Shown: positions 18,178 to 27,488 of the stretch, in pieces | Position numbering within the stretch: position 1 is the first letter of the stretch | Layout: the number at the start of each line of letters is the position of its first letter | NCBI GenBank assembly: GCA_902594235.1 | Contig: CACJLJ010000001.1 | Span: 62,001-126,000 of the forward strand | Direction of reading: 5' to 3' | Length of the DNA: 64,000 nucleotides | Source of the DNA: an uncultured Pelagibacteraceae bacterium | GTDB lineage: Bacteria; Pseudomonadota; Alphaproteobacteria; Pelagibacterales; Pelagibacteraceae | Translations under genes and position numbers: made by a program | The notes under the pieces: model-generated | What the model saw: only the letters and a program-made list of their open reading frames with translations | What the model was told of the DNA's origin: nothing | The model's database searches: none

Positions 18178-18868
18178 ATCTTTCTTTATCCAAGTATTCA
18201 CAATCAATAATATTAAGTTTATCATTGAATTTTATCATTAAAGGATTTCCAGTAGGGATTTCTAAATTTAGAATTTGAATATTATCTAATTTAAATAAAT
18301 ATTTACATAAAGCTCTTATTGAATTTCCATGAGCTGATATCAAAATATTTTTTCTAAACAATTTATCTTCAATTTCATTTTTATAAAATTTAATAACTCG
18401 TTCATATGTATCTTTTAAGGACTCGGTATCAGGAATAATAATTCCAGGAATATTTTTGTATGTTCCAATATTAATTGGATGATATAAACTATTTTTATTT
18501 AGAGGTTCGGGTTTAATGTCCCAAGATCTTCTTATTTTATGGACTTTCTCTTCCCCTAGTTTTTCAGCCATTTCAATTTTATTCAGCCCAGTAAGAGCAC
18601 CATAATGTCTTTCATTTAGCTCCCAAGCTCTTACAAAATTATTATTATCATTTAAAATTTTTTGAATAATCTTTAATGTGTCGTTTGCCCTTAGTTGTAA
18701 AGATGAATAGTAAAGATTAATTGTAATGTTCTTTTTTTTTATTAGATCTCCTGCTTTTTTTGCCTCTGATATTCCTTTTTCTGTTAATTCAACATCCACC
18801 CATCCAGTAAATCTTTTTTCAAGATTCCAAATACTTTGACCATGCCGAATTAATATTAAATAATTCAT
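18155..18868 (-). CDS. gpmA: 2,3-bisphosphoglycerate-dependent phosphoglycerate mutase
   Basis: A 237-aa histidine-phosphatase-fold enzyme. The phospho-accepting His is in LIRHGQSIWN at residues 7-16, followed by RFTGWVDVELTEKG. The acid/base region is ELNERHYGALTGLNK and the second catalytic His is in ISAHGNSIRAL. It interconverts 3- and 2-phosphoglycerate in lower glycolysis and gluconeogenesis. Two usually conserved stretches differ from the family: SSLQLRANDT instead of the SxLxRAxxT form, and PDTESLKDT instead of GGESLKDT, although the key Glu is kept. The 3' end overlaps murU by 23 bp. Confidence 0.93.
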   Translation of the reverse strand: MNYLILIRHGQSIWNLEKRFTGWVDVELTEKGISEAKKAGDLIKKKNITINLYYSSLQLRANDTLKIIQKILNDNNNFVRAWELNERHYGALTGLNKIEMAEKLGEEKVHKIRRSWDIKPEPLNKNSLYHPINIGTYKNIPGIIIPDTESLKDTYERVIKFYKNEIEDKLFRKNILISAHGNSIRALCKYLFKLDNIQILNLEIPTGNPLMIKFNDKLNIIDCEYLDKERSKDLLVF

Positions 18869-18909
18869 TAGATTAATTATTATTTTAATATAAACAAAAA
18901 CTACAATAT

Positions 18910-19308
18910 ATGTTTAATAAATTTTTTTCATTTTTAAAAACAATTTTTTATATTGCAAATTTTGTATTAATTTCTCTATATGTCTTTCCTGGGAGTATAT
19001 TAGGTTGGTTTTTGTATAATGATGCAAATTTACAACCTCAAATTTCTCCAGATTTTATAGTTTCATCTAATCATGTTTATGCTTTTTCAGTATTAACTAT
19101 TTTAGGCTATATATCGTACGAAAGTATAAAATTAAATTTAGTGTTTATTTATTTATTTTTTATTTCTATATTTTTGGAATTGTTACATCTTATAATTCCT
19201 AATAGGGGTTTTGAATATTCAGATTTATTTGGAAATATTGTAGGTGTTTTGATAATTTATATTTATTTTCAATTTTACAAATTTTTTTTTAGAAAAAGTG
19301 ATAAATAA
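18910..19308 (+). CDS. VanZ-like membrane protein
   Basis: A 132-aa protein with four hydrophobic segments (about residues 9-33, 53-70, 76-93 and 104-125). The pattern FLELLHLIIPNRGFEYSDLFGNIVGVLI matches the core of VanZ-like proteins, where an acidic residue and an asparagine sit in membrane helices. The function of these short stand-alone members is not established. It is followed, with overlap, by a transglycosylase-like lipoprotein gene that starts with GTG inside its last codons, so the two may share a cell-envelope role. It is divergent from gpmA across 41 bp. Confidence 0.75.
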   Translation: MFNKFFSFLKTIFYIANFVLISLYVFPGSILGWFLYNDANLQPQISPDFIVSSNHVYAFSVLTILGYISYESIKLNLVFIYLFFISIFLELLHLIIPNRGFEYSDLFGNIVGVLIIYIYFQFYKFFFRKSDK

Positions 19309-19900
19309 AATTTTAAACAAATCATTAATTTTAATTTTTTTTTTTATATCTGCTTGTTCATCAATACCAAAGAACACATCGAATAGCTGCTCAATTTTTA
19401 ATGAAAGATATCTTTGGTATAAACATACAAAAAAAACAGAGCAAAAATGGGGTACACCTATTTATATTCAATTAGCAATTATTAAAATGGAGTCAGATTT
19501 TGACTGGTTAGCAAAACCTAAAAGACAAAAAATTTTCAAAGTAATTCCATATAAACGACCATCAAGTTCATTTGGATATTCTCAAGCAGTTAAAGGAACT
19601 TGGGAACAATACAAAAAGGAGACAGGAAATAAATTAGCTACAAGAGCAAGATTCAAAGATAGTGTTGACTTTATTGGTTGGTATACAAATAAAACAGAAA
19701 CTATTTTGAAAATTTCCAAGAAGGATGCTTTTAGGCAATATATTGCCTATCATGAGGGTTGGGGAAATTTTAAACATTACAAAAAAAATAAAAAGGTTAT
19801 AAGACTAGCAAAAAAAGTTGAGAAACAATCAAATATTTATAAAAAACAATTATTAAAGTGTAGTGATAACTTAAATAAAAATAAATATATTATTTTTTAG
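19298..19900 (+). CDS. Lipoprotein with transglycosylase (SLT)-like domain
   Basis: A 200-aa protein with a hydrophobic leader ending in the lipobox FISAC, so it should be lipid-anchored and face the periplasm. The body resembles soluble lytic transglycosylases: QLAIIKMESDFDWLA holds the likely catalytic Glu, SSSFGYSQAVKGTWEQY matches the conserved GxxQ segment, and AYHEGWGNF corresponds to the AYNxG-type segment. It would cleave peptidoglycan to 1,6-anhydromuropeptides, the substrates of AmpG. The start is GTG at 19298, the only start ahead of the signal sequence, overlapping the vanZ-like gene by 11 nt. The 3' end overlaps the RND gene by 11 bp. Confidence 0.75.
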   Translation: MINKILNKSLILIFFFISACSSIPKNTSNSCSIFNERYLWYKHTKKTEQKWGTPIYIQLAIIKMESDFDWLAKPKRQKIFKVIPYKRPSSSFGYSQAVKGTWEQYKKETGNKLATRARFKDSVDFIGWYTNKTETILKISKKDAFRQYIAYHEGWGNFKHYKKNKKVIRLAKKVEKQSNIYKKQLLKCSDNLNKNKYIIF

Positions 19901-22900
19901 ATAATTCTTTTTTTAGTTCTATATCTATTACATCAATTCTCTTAGTATTTTTTGCTAATGCCAAATACATTGAAGGTGTTACATATAAAGTAAAGAAAGT
20001 TGAAATTATCATACCTCCTAAAATAGTGGAGCCAACTGCTAATCTTGAACCTTCGCCAGCACCAGGACCAATATTTCCAATGACCAGAGGCATCATTGCT
20101 ATCATAGTGCTTAAAGAGGTCATTATGATTGGTCTAAACCTTACTGCGCAAGCTTCTTTTACAGCTGTATCAATATTTTTTCCAGTTGTTCTAATTTGAT
20201 TAGCGAAATCTACAATCAAGATACTATTTTTTGTTGAAATACCAATCAAAATAATAAGAGCAATTTGTGAAAAAATATTTATTGAGCTATTAAGAAATAA
20301 AATAAATACCAACCCACCAAATATTGCTAACGGAACAGTTAAAACTATTATGAATGGATGAATGAATGAATTAAATGTTGCAGCCATCACTAAATATGCT
20401 GTTAATAATGCTAAAGCAAAAATTATAAACAACTCATTGCTTGTTTCTTTAATTTCCTCAGATTTTCCTTTCCAAGTAATTTGATTTTTTGGGGCCTCAC
20501 TTGACATAACTTTTTCAAAAAATTTAATTGCCTCTGTCAGAGTATAACCTTCATTAATATTTGCAGAAATAGTTACAGCTCTTTGTCTATTGTACCTAGC
20601 AAGTTGTTTTGCTGATCCCTCTTCTTTAAAACTTACTAAATTTGCCAATGAAATTAACTTACTATTAGTTTCAGAACGAACAAATATTTTTGAAACACCC
20701 TCTTTATTCCTTCTGTCAGATAAATATTGCTGAACTATAATAGGATATTCTTTTCCTAATTTATTAAAGGTTGTAATTTTTTTTCCTCCATAAAGAGTTT
20801 CAAGAGTTTCGCCTATTGTCTTTGTTGAAACACCTAAATCTTTAGCTTTATTTTTATTAATTATTAATTTCACCTCAGGTTTATTTCTATTGTAATCCGA
20901 GTCAATTCTTGAGAGATTTTTATTTGATCTTAATTTTCTAATTATTTTTTTTTGAATTTCTTCTAATTCTTCATATGTGCTGCCATATATAACCATTTGA
21001 ACTGGTTTATTATAACTTGAAACTCTTATAGATTGAGGAGATATCGGAAAAGCCAAAGCTTGAGGTAAAGTCACTATTTTACCTATAGCTTCTCTTAAAA
21101 CAACCTGTTGGCCTTTTTTTCTATTTTTCCAATCATCTAGCAAGGCAATAATAATAAAACTATTATATGAGTTAGCAGAACTTCCAAATCCAGGCACTCT
21201 CATTATAAATCTTGAATAAGGACTATCTTTTGCTTGAAGAAGAGGTAGTAGTCTTGCTTCTACTTTTTGAGCTTGTTCTTGTGTATATTCAAAAGAACTT
21301 CCTTCATCTGTTGCACCAATAATCAAATATGCGCCACGATCTTCCATCGGCAATAATTCTTTTTTTGAAAAATTAAATAATAGTATTGAAGCAATGATTA
21401 TTAATATTATGAAAATACCTACAGTTCTTGTCTTATACATAACTGTACTTAAAGTTTCTTTATAAAAATTTGCAAAATTAGAAAAAATTTTTTCAAATTT
21501 TTGAATAATAAATTTTTTAGAAGTTTTTTTATTTAAAAATTTGCTAGCTAACATAGGTGATAAAGTCAAAGCTACAAAAGAAGACACAACTATTGAGAAT
21601 GATAATGCTATTGCAGTTTCTCTAAACAATGTACCAGAAATTCCTTTAATAAAAATTAATGGTAAAAAAACTGCCACTAAAATTAACGTAGTTGCAATTA
21701 TAGCAAATGAAATTTGTTTCGATCCTTTATAAGCTGCTACTAAAGAATTTTCACCATTTTCTATCCTTCTGTATATTGCATCAGTCATGATTACCGAGTC
21801 ATCTGTTATTATTCCAATTGCTAAAATAAAACTTAGAAGAACAAAAATGTTTATTGATAGTCCAAATATATATAGACCAAGAAAAGATGCTATAAGACTA
21901 ACTGGCAAAGCTATTGCTGGCACTATTACAGCTTTAAGATTTCCTAAAAATAAATAGATTATTAAAACAACTAAAATAAAAGCAATAAATAACGTTTTGT
22001 AAACTTCCTCTATTGCAGCTTCTACATAGTTTGCTCTATTGAATGAAACTCTTAAATCTAATTCTTCAGGTAAAGATTTTTTTACCTCTATAATTTTTTT
22101 CTTAATCTCATTAGAAAGTTCGACTGTTGAAGCTCCACTTCTAGCGTATATACCAATACCAACTGTCTTTAAATTTATTTGATCTTTTGTCTGGGCCTTA
22201 AAAAGAGTTTTCTCTGAAACTGGACCAAATTCAACATTTGCAACATCAGATAACAAAATGACTTTATTATTTTTCTTTTTAATTGGAAGTTGTTTAATTG
22301 AATTTATATCGTTGTATGATTTATCTAAATTAAGTGTGAGATCAATATTATCTGCTTCAAGTGTACCTGCCGGAAGGCTAATATTTTCTCCACGCATTGC
22401 AGACTCAACTTCTTTTATGGTTAAATCATTTGCTGCGAGTTTTATAGGATCAACCCAAACCCTAATACTTAATTCTCTTAATCCTCCCACTCTTATCCTG
22501 CCTACATTTTTAACACTGGAAAATTGGTCTACTAGGAATCTCTCTGCATAATCTCCTAATTCAAGATCACTCCAGGTTGACGAGGATAATGATAACCACA
22601 TTGTGGTAGTGAAACCTGCTGCTCTTTTAAGAATTTGTGGAGGGTCAGACTCTGATGGAAGGTTATCAACTACTCTTGCAACTCTTTCTCTAATGTCATT
22701 GGCAGCATTATCTAGATCTATACTTGTATCAAATTCAACATTAATTGTGCTTCTTCCATTTTCAGATTTAGAATCTATATTCTTAATACCTTCTGCTCCC
22801 CCTATTACATCCTCAAGAACTTGTGTGACTTCTTGATCCACTATTGATGCAGCAGCAGATTTATAATCTACTTGAACTTGTACGACAGGGGGCTGTATTC

Positions 22901-23018
22901 CATTAGGCAACTCTCTTACCGGTAATTTCCAAAAGACAAATAATCCAAATATAATTAATATGAGAGACATTACCCATGATACCGTTGGTCTTCTTATACT
23001 TAGGTCAGTAATAAACAT
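19890..23018 (-). CDS. RND efflux transporter permease (AcrB/MexB-like)
   Basis: A 1042-aa RND protein of normal length. It has an N-terminal helix (FITDLSIRRPTVSWVMSLIL), a large periplasmic loop, and helices containing the proton-relay acids in AIGIITDDSVIMTD. The second half repeats this layout (LIGISTKNSILIVDFANQIR, FRPIIMTSLSTMIAMMPLV). It should form the inner-membrane trimeric pump, exporting hydrophobic or amphiphilic compounds by proton antiport. The adaptor gene precedes it with 1 nt between. No TolC-like outer membrane channel is encoded here. Substrate is unknown. Confidence 0.95.
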   Translation of the reverse strand: MFITDLSIRRPTVSWVMSLILIIFGLFVFWKLPVRELPNGIQPPVVQVQVDYKSAAASIVDQEVTQVLEDVIGGAEGIKNIDSKSENGRSTINVEFDTSIDLDNAANDIRERVARVVDNLPSESDPPQILKRAAGFTTTMWLSLSSSTWSDLELGDYAERFLVDQFSSVKNVGRIRVGGLRELSIRVWVDPIKLAANDLTIKEVESAMRGENISLPAGTLEADNIDLTLNLDKSYNDINSIKQLPIKKKNNKVILLSDVANVEFGPVSEKTLFKAQTKDQINLKTVGIGIYARSGASTVELSNEIKKKIIEVKKSLPEELDLRVSFNRANYVEAAIEEVYKTLFIAFILVVLIIYLFLGNLKAVIVPAIALPVSLIASFLGLYIFGLSINIFVLLSFILAIGIITDDSVIMTDAIYRRIENGENSLVAAYKGSKQISFAIIATTLILVAVFLPLIFIKGISGTLFRETAIALSFSIVVSSFVALTLSPMLASKFLNKKTSKKFIIQKFEKIFSNFANFYKETLSTVMYKTRTVGIFIILIIIASILLFNFSKKELLPMEDRGAYLIIGATDEGSSFEYTQEQAQKVEARLLPLLQAKDSPYSRFIMRVPGFGSSANSYNSFIIIALLDDWKNRKKGQQVVLREAIGKIVTLPQALAFPISPQSIRVSSYNKPVQMVIYGSTYEELEEIQKKIIRKLRSNKNLSRIDSDYNRNKPEVKLIINKNKAKDLGVSTKTIGETLETLYGGKKITTFNKLGKEYPIIVQQYLSDRRNKEGVSKIFVRSETNSKLISLANLVSFKEEGSAKQLARYNRQRAVTISANINEGYTLTEAIKFFEKVMSSEAPKNQITWKGKSEEIKETSNELFIIFALALLTAYLVMAATFNSFIHPFIIVLTVPLAIFGGLVFILFLNSSINIFSQIALIILIGISTKNSILIVDFANQIRTTGKNIDTAVKEACAVRFRPIIMTSLSTMIAMMPLVIGNIGPGAGEGSRLAVGSTILGGMIISTFFTLYVTPSMYLALAKNTKRIDVIDIELKKELSKK

Positions 23019-23019
23019 T

Positions 23020-23889
23020 TTATTTATTTATTGGTTTGATTTTTCCCCGAGGTCTGACTTTTTTTAAACCTTCTGCAACAATAATATCTCCAATATTTAA
23101 ACCTGAAATTATTTCAATACTTTTGTCATCTCTAAGACCTGTTTTTATCTCGGTTTTATTCGCAATATTTTCACTATTTATTGAGTAAACAAAAGATTTA
23201 TCCCCCTCAATCATTACGCTTGTGTCGGGTACACTTAACGAATTTCTTAAGTTAAATTTAACACTTACTTCTAATAATGACCCAGATATTAATTGCGAAT
23301 TTTCATTTATTATTTTAATTCTAGATAATAAGCTTCTTGTATCAGCATTAATTCTGCTTGATACAAAGTCTATTTCACCACTAAAAACTTTATCTTTATA
23401 GCTAGATATCTTGACATCAACAGGCAAGCCTTTTTTTATTGATGCTGAATAATTTTCAGGAATTTTTATATCAGAGTATATCGTAGAATTGTCATCCAAT
23501 GTGATGATTATTATATTATTTGAAACCAGTATATCCTCTGTCAGACCAGTGTAACCAAGAACACCGCTAAAGGGAGCAATAATATTTCCACTTTTTAATT
23601 TAATTATAATTTCTCCTTTTTTTACAAAATTTTTTAATTTTAGATCTTCAAATAAATCATCCTTTTTTATTTTAAACGTTTCAGACTTTTTTGAAATAGC
23701 TGTTCCAAAAGTTTCTATTTTTTCTGCAAATTCTTTTTCTACAACTTGCGTAACTATTATTCCAGGTGGTGGTATTTTGCTAAATTTTTTTTTAAAATGA
23801 TTTCCAATCATCGTTCTTCCAATAATCACAGTTGCTATGATTAAAAAAAACACCAGTATTATAGAAATTGTTTTTGTAGATCTCTTCAT
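23020..23889 (-). CDS. RND efflux periplasmic adaptor (membrane fusion protein)
   Basis: A 289-aa adaptor. An N-terminal transmembrane/signal segment (about residues 7-25) is followed by a lipoyl-like half motif, KKGEIIIKLKSGNIIAPFSGVLGYTG, a beta-barrel region (VDVKISSYKDKVFSGEIDFVSSRINADTRS) and a membrane-proximal domain ending in GLNIGDIIVAEGLKKVRPR. It should link the inner-membrane pump encoded downstream with an outer membrane channel. It is shorter than AcrA (about 400 aa): there is almost no room for the alpha-helical hairpin between the lipoyl halves, which is unusual for contact with TolC. Confidence 0.9.
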   Translation of the reverse strand: MKRSTKTISIILVFFLIIATVIIGRTMIGNHFKKKFSKIPPPGIIVTQVVEKEFAEKIETFGTAISKKSETFKIKKDDLFEDLKLKNFVKKGEIIIKLKSGNIIAPFSGVLGYTGLTEDILVSNNIIIITLDDNSTIYSDIKIPENYSASIKKGLPVDVKISSYKDKVFSGEIDFVSSRINADTRSLLSRIKIINENSQLISGSLLEVSVKFNLRNSLSVPDTSVMIEGDKSFVYSINSENIANKTEIKTGLRDDKSIEIISGLNIGDIIVAEGLKKVRPRGKIKPINK

Positions 23890-23891
23890 TT

Positions 23892-24710
23892 TTATTTTAT
23901 TATTCCGTATTCAGCCCATGAGCCGTCGTAAATACAAGGTTGATATTTATCATTTATTAGAGAATAAGCTAGTGCCAAAACACACGCGGTTACTCCAGAT
24001 CCACAAGAAAAGACTATGTTTTTTTCATTCAAATTTTTTAGACTGGAACTAAAAACTTCACGAAGTTTTTCTTTTTCTTTAAAAGTTCCATTTTGATTTA
24101 AACAATCACCAAAAGGTATACAAAACGAATTTTTGATATTCCCACTTCTCAAACCTTTCCTTGGTTCAGGAACTTTACCTTCAAACCTCTCTTTGCTTCT
24201 AGCATCTATCACTTTAAAATTTTGAGAAATGATGTTTTCATCAATGAAACTCTTACTTTTGACCAACTCTTTTTTTTCAAAACTTTTATACTGTGTTATT
24301 GAATTATCAGAAAAATCACTTGTAACCTTTTTATTTTCTTTTAGCCATTTTTTTAAACCACCATTCAAAACGTGAACTAAATTTGGATCATGGCCAAAAT
24401 AAATAAAGTTAAACCAACATCTACATGAGCTTATAACATCAGAATTATCATAGACGACCACTATATCTTCATTTTTAATCCCCATTTTAGATACTATTTT
24501 TTCCCAATCATATTTATCAACCAACATATGTGGAAGTTCAGTATTCTTTTGGGAGTTTTCATCTAAATCAAAAAAAATTGCATTTGGAATATGTTGATTT
24601 TTATATTCTTCGAAACCATTTCTTTTTGTTTGAGGCATATGCCATGAACAATCAATTATTTTTACATCGTTTAAATTTTTTTCTAACCATTCTGTTTCAA
24701 CTAATGACAT
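23892..24710 (-). CDS. sseA: 3-mercaptopyruvate sulfurtransferase (rhodanese family)
   Basis: A 272-aa protein with two rhodanese domains. The first is the inactive type (IIDCSWHMPQ; HIPNAIFFDLDE). The second has VIDARSKERFEG, RSGNIKNSFCIPF and the active-site loop CGSGVTA, which is the mercaptopyruvate sulfurtransferase form, not the CRxGxR loop of thiosulfate sulfurtransferase. It transfers sulfur from 3-mercaptopyruvate to thiols or cyanide. Neighbours are msrA (1-nt gap upstream) and the RND pair downstream, all on the minus strand. Confidence 0.92.
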   Translation of the reverse strand: MSLVETEWLEKNLNDVKIIDCSWHMPQTKRNGFEEYKNQHIPNAIFFDLDENSQKNTELPHMLVDKYDWEKIVSKMGIKNEDIVVVYDNSDVISSCRCWFNFIYFGHDPNLVHVLNGGLKKWLKENKKVTSDFSDNSITQYKSFEKKELVKSKSFIDENIISQNFKVIDARSKERFEGKVPEPRKGLRSGNIKNSFCIPFGDCLNQNGTFKEKEKLREVFSSSLKNLNEKNIVFSCGSGVTACVLALAYSLINDKYQPCIYDGSWAEYGIIK

Positions 24711-24711
24711 T

Positions 24712-25155
24712 TTATCTTTTTTCCAAATATTTTTGATGATATTCTTCAGCTGGACAATAATTTTTTATTAATGAAATTTTAGTAACAACCTTTCCAGACA
24801 GTCTTTTATTAGTATCCTTCAATATTTTTTCAGCTATTTTTTTTTGATTATCATTTAAATAAAATATTTCACTTCTATATTGAGTCCCAAAATCTGGCCC
24901 TTGAGAATTTAAAGTAGTAGGATCATGAATTTGAAAAAAAATTTTAAGAATTCTTTCATAAGTTATGATTTTATCATCAAAATCAAGTTTAACTACTTCA
25001 GCATGATTAGTATTGCCCGTGCATACTTCTTTATACGTTACTTTTGGATTTTCACCTCCACAGTATCCAACCTCTGTTTTTATGATCCCTTCAATTTTAC
25101 TAAACTTTATTTCAGGTCCCCAAAAACATCCAAGAGCTAAAACTGCTATTTCCAT
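24712..25155 (-). CDS. msrA: Peptide-methionine (S)-S-oxide reductase
   Basis: A 147-aa MsrA. The catalytic cysteine is in LGCFWGPEIKFSKI at residues 8-21, followed by TEVGYCGG, NHAEVVKLDFD, FFQIHDPTT and QYRSEIFY. A resolving cysteine is close to the C-terminus in NYCPAEEYHQKYL. It repairs oxidised methionine (S-sulfoxide) in proteins using thioredoxin. Length is short but complete for a cytoplasmic MsrA. The stop lies 1 nt before the sulfurtransferase start. Confidence 0.96.
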   Translation of the reverse strand: MEIAVLALGCFWGPEIKFSKIEGIIKTEVGYCGGENPKVTYKEVCTGNTNHAEVVKLDFDDKIITYERILKIFFQIHDPTTLNSQGPDFGTQYRSEIFYLNDNQKKIAEKILKDTNKRLSGKVVTKISLIKNYCPAEEYHQKYLEKR

Positions 25156-25190
25156 TGATTATAACTTAAATTAATTTACAAATTATTCAT

Positions 25191-26075
25191 ATGCTAAGTA
25201 AAAATCAATTAGGATTTTTGTACATGTTTTTGTCCATTTGTGCATTTTCAGTAATGGATGTGATTGTAAAATGGTCTGTAGAATATCCAATTGGACAAGT
25301 ACTTTTTTTTAGGGGTTTTTTTGGAATAGTATTTTATTTTTTTGTTATACCAAAAAATAGATTACGTGATTTTTATATTACGAAAAGAGCTGGCTTACAT
25401 TTTCTAAGATGTTTCTCAGGCTTAATAGCTTTGGTTGCTATCTTTATCGCTTTAAGAAGTTTGCCACTAGCAACAGTAGTAAGTATTTCTTTTGCAGCAC
25501 CAATTTTCACTACAATTTTTTCAATTTTTTTATTGAGTGAGAAAGTTGGAATATATAGATGGCTAGCAGTAATAATAGGATTTATTGGTATTTTAATAAT
25601 TACAGAGCCAGGTATCACTAACCTAAATATTTATTATATTTTTCCAATTATTTTTTGCTTAGGTCTTTCTTATGTTGCTATAACAATAAGACAATTGTCT
25701 ACATCCGAGCCTGTTTGGCTAATTTCATTTTACTTTTCTTTATCAATAACACTTCTGAGTTTTTTTACTATTCCTCAGGGATGGATAATGCCTGATTTGA
25801 AAGATTTTTTAATTTTATCAATGATAGGAATTTTTGGTGGAGTTGCTAATTTATGGTTATCTCAATCATATAAATATTCAGAGGTTTCTTTAGTTACTCC
25901 TTTAAAATATTTAGCTTTAGTATTTGCCATAATATTTGGGTATTTTATTTGGAATGAAATTCCAACAATTAAAACATTAATAGGAGCATTACTAGTAATT
26001 GTTTCTACAATGATTATTTTTAGAAGAGAGATTTATAATAAGAATATAATTACCTCAAAAACGGTCAATGACTAA
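25191..26075 (+). CDS. DMT-superfamily (EamA) transporter
   Basis: A 294-aa protein with ten hydrophobic segments and two EamA repeats, the first opening with GFLYMFLSICAFSVMDVIVK and the second around residues 150-280 (EVSLVTPLKYLALVFAIIFGYF). Such drug/metabolite transporters move amino acids, nucleobases, osmolytes or other small molecules. The conserved FFRGFFGIVFYF segment places it in the RhaT/EamA-type S-adenosylmethionine-like group, but the substrate is not determined. The last 8 nt overlap the glycosylase gene. Divergent from msrA across 35 bp. Confidence 0.88.
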   Translation: MLSKNQLGFLYMFLSICAFSVMDVIVKWSVEYPIGQVLFFRGFFGIVFYFFVIPKNRLRDFYITKRAGLHFLRCFSGLIALVAIFIALRSLPLATVVSISFAAPIFTTIFSIFLLSEKVGIYRWLAVIIGFIGILIITEPGITNLNIYYIFPIIFCLGLSYVAITIRQLSTSEPVWLISFYFSLSITLLSFFTIPQGWIMPDLKDFLILSMIGIFGGVANLWLSQSYKYSEVSLVTPLKYLALVFAIIFGYFIWNEIPTIKTLIGALLVIVSTMIIFRREIYNKNIITSKTVND

Positions 26076-26703
26076 AGTTCCCAAATATTGGAGCAAAGCT
26101 AAATTACATCTTTCAAAAAAAGATAAAATAATGAAGAATTTGATCTTAAAATATAAATCTCCATCTGAAAAAATTTTAACAACTCGAAAAGATATTTTTT
26201 ATTCATTGTGTAAAAGTATTATTGGTCAACAAATTAGTGTAGCAGCTGCTGACTCAGTTTTTAAAAGATTTAGGTTATTATGCAAAAATAAAATTAATTC
26301 AAAAGTAGTTCTAAAAATCAGGAATTCTAAATTAAAAAAGTGTGGCTTAAGCAAACAAAAAGTAAATGGAATAAAAAATTTAGCACTACAAATCTCAAAC
26401 AATACTTTTAATCCTAAATTAATTAATAAAATGGATGATGAACAGGCTATTTTATATCTATCAAATTTAAAACAAATAGGGAGATGGTCAGCTGAAATGA
26501 TTTTACTTTTTACTTATAATAGACCAAATATTTGGCCTATTCAGGATATAGGTCTTTTAAGAGCAATATCTAAAAATTATAAAAAAAAATATCTACCTCC
26601 TGAAAAATTTGTTGAAATATTAAAAAAAAGGTTTTCACCTTATTGTTCAGTGGCTACATGGTACTTGTGGAGAAGTATAGATCCAGAACCTATTCAATAC
26701 TGA
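26068..26703 (+). CDS. alkA: DNA-3-methyladenine glycosylase II-like (HhH-GPD)
   Basis: A 211-aa protein of the helix-hairpin-helix GPD superfamily. Motifs are SLCKSIIGQQISVAAADSVF, the hairpin LSNLKQIGRWSAEMILLF, and the loop with the catalytic Asp, WPIQDIGLLRAI. It resembles the catalytic core of AlkA and would remove alkylated purines from DNA in base excision repair. It lacks the N-terminal TBP-like domain of E. coli AlkA. The start overlaps the EamA gene by 8 nt, and the stop overlaps the convergent DUF1330 gene by 14 bp. Confidence 0.88.
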   Translation: MTKVPKYWSKAKLHLSKKDKIMKNLILKYKSPSEKILTTRKDIFYSLCKSIIGQQISVAAADSVFKRFRLLCKNKINSKVVLKIRNSKLKKCGLSKQKVNGIKNLALQISNNTFNPKLINKMDDEQAILYLSNLKQIGRWSAEMILLFTYNRPNIWPIQDIGLLRAISKNYKKKYLPPEKFVEILKKRFSPYCSVATWYLWRSIDPEPIQY

Positions 26704-26989
26704 ATCCTTCTACTACCTGCATATGTCTCTTTGTTGTTTCTTTGGCTAGACCCCAACCTGCCTGATACGCTTTTGATTTTTGACATTCAATAGCTTTTTC
26801 ATAACTTGGAAATTCCCATATAACAGTTCTAATAAAATTATCTCCCTCAAAGTTTTGATAATTACCACCTCTTATCAAAGGTTTTCCACCAAAACTTTTA
26901 ATTATTGGTGTAACAGTTTCTGCATATCTTTTTAAATTCTCTTGATTATCTATTTTAAAATATAAACTGATCCAATATCCTTTTTTCAT
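26690..26989 (-). CDS. DUF1330 family protein
   Basis: A 99-aa protein matching the DUF1330 (dimeric ferredoxin-like) fold: GYWISLYFKIDN, RYAETVTPIIKSFGGKPLIRGG and VIWEFPSYEKAIECQKSKAY. The family has no established activity. It sits 4 nt downstream of uraD on the same strand, so it is probably cotranscribed with purine catabolism genes and could have a side role there. This is context only. Confidence 0.85.
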   Translation of the reverse strand: MKKGYWISLYFKIDNQENLKRYAETVTPIIKSFGGKPLIRGGNYQNFEGDNFIRTVIWEFPSYEKAIECQKSKAYQAGWGLAKETTKRHMQVVEGFSIE

Positions 26990-26993
26990 AAAT

Positions 26994-27488
26994 CTATTTT
27001 AATATTTCTTCTAATCTAATTGAAGCAATTTTTTTAACTTGGAGTTTTGCCTCTTGAAATTCAATAATATAATTATTTTTAATCCTTTCTCTAAAATTTA
27101 TAAGCACTTCATTTTTTGTTTTACCCTTTACAGCGATAATAAAAGGAAATCCAAATTTTTCTTGATAATCTAAATTAAGCTTTTCAAATTCAATTAATTC
27201 CTCTTTTGTACATGAATTTAATTTTGCATCAGCTTGTTCTTTGGATGAAAAGTGTGTTAGCCTCTTTTCAATAGCTAATTTAGGATGTAAATTAAAAATA
27301 TTGATAATTTCTTTATTTGAGCTTTTATCATATATATTAATCATTTTTTCAATTAAATCATTTGAGTCTTTAAAAGGTTTTAAGTTAAAAGCTTCATCTG
27401 CAATCCATTCTGACTTCTCAAATATATTTCCAAAAATGGTTAAGAATTCTTTTTTTGGCAATAGATTAATATCTTGAGCTAATTTCAT
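26994..27488 (-). CDS. uraD: OHCU decarboxylase (ureidoimidazoline decarboxylase)
   Basis: A 164-aa UraD. Diagnostic segments are the catalytic-histidine motif LHPKLA near residue 68, FEKSEWIADEAF, SSKEQADAKL, and FPFIIAVKGKTKNEVL. It decarboxylates 2-oxo-4-hydroxy-4-carboxy-5-ureidoimidazoline to (S)-allantoin, the last step of urate degradation encoded here. It is divergent from uraH across 65 bp, so the two arms of the purine locus probably share a control region. Confidence 0.94.
   Translation of the reverse strand: MKLAQDINLLPKKEFLTIFGNIFEKSEWIADEAFNLKPFKDSNDLIEKMINIYDKSSNKEIINIFNLHPKLAIEKRLTHFSSKEQADAKLNSCTKEELIEFEKLNLDYQEKFGFPFIIAVKGKTKNEVLINFRERIKNNYIIEFQEAKLQVKKIASIRLEEILK

Noticed and set aside
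22258..22551. 97-codon open frame opposite the RND pump gene
   Set aside because: Contained in a conserved gene with no start signal or domain.
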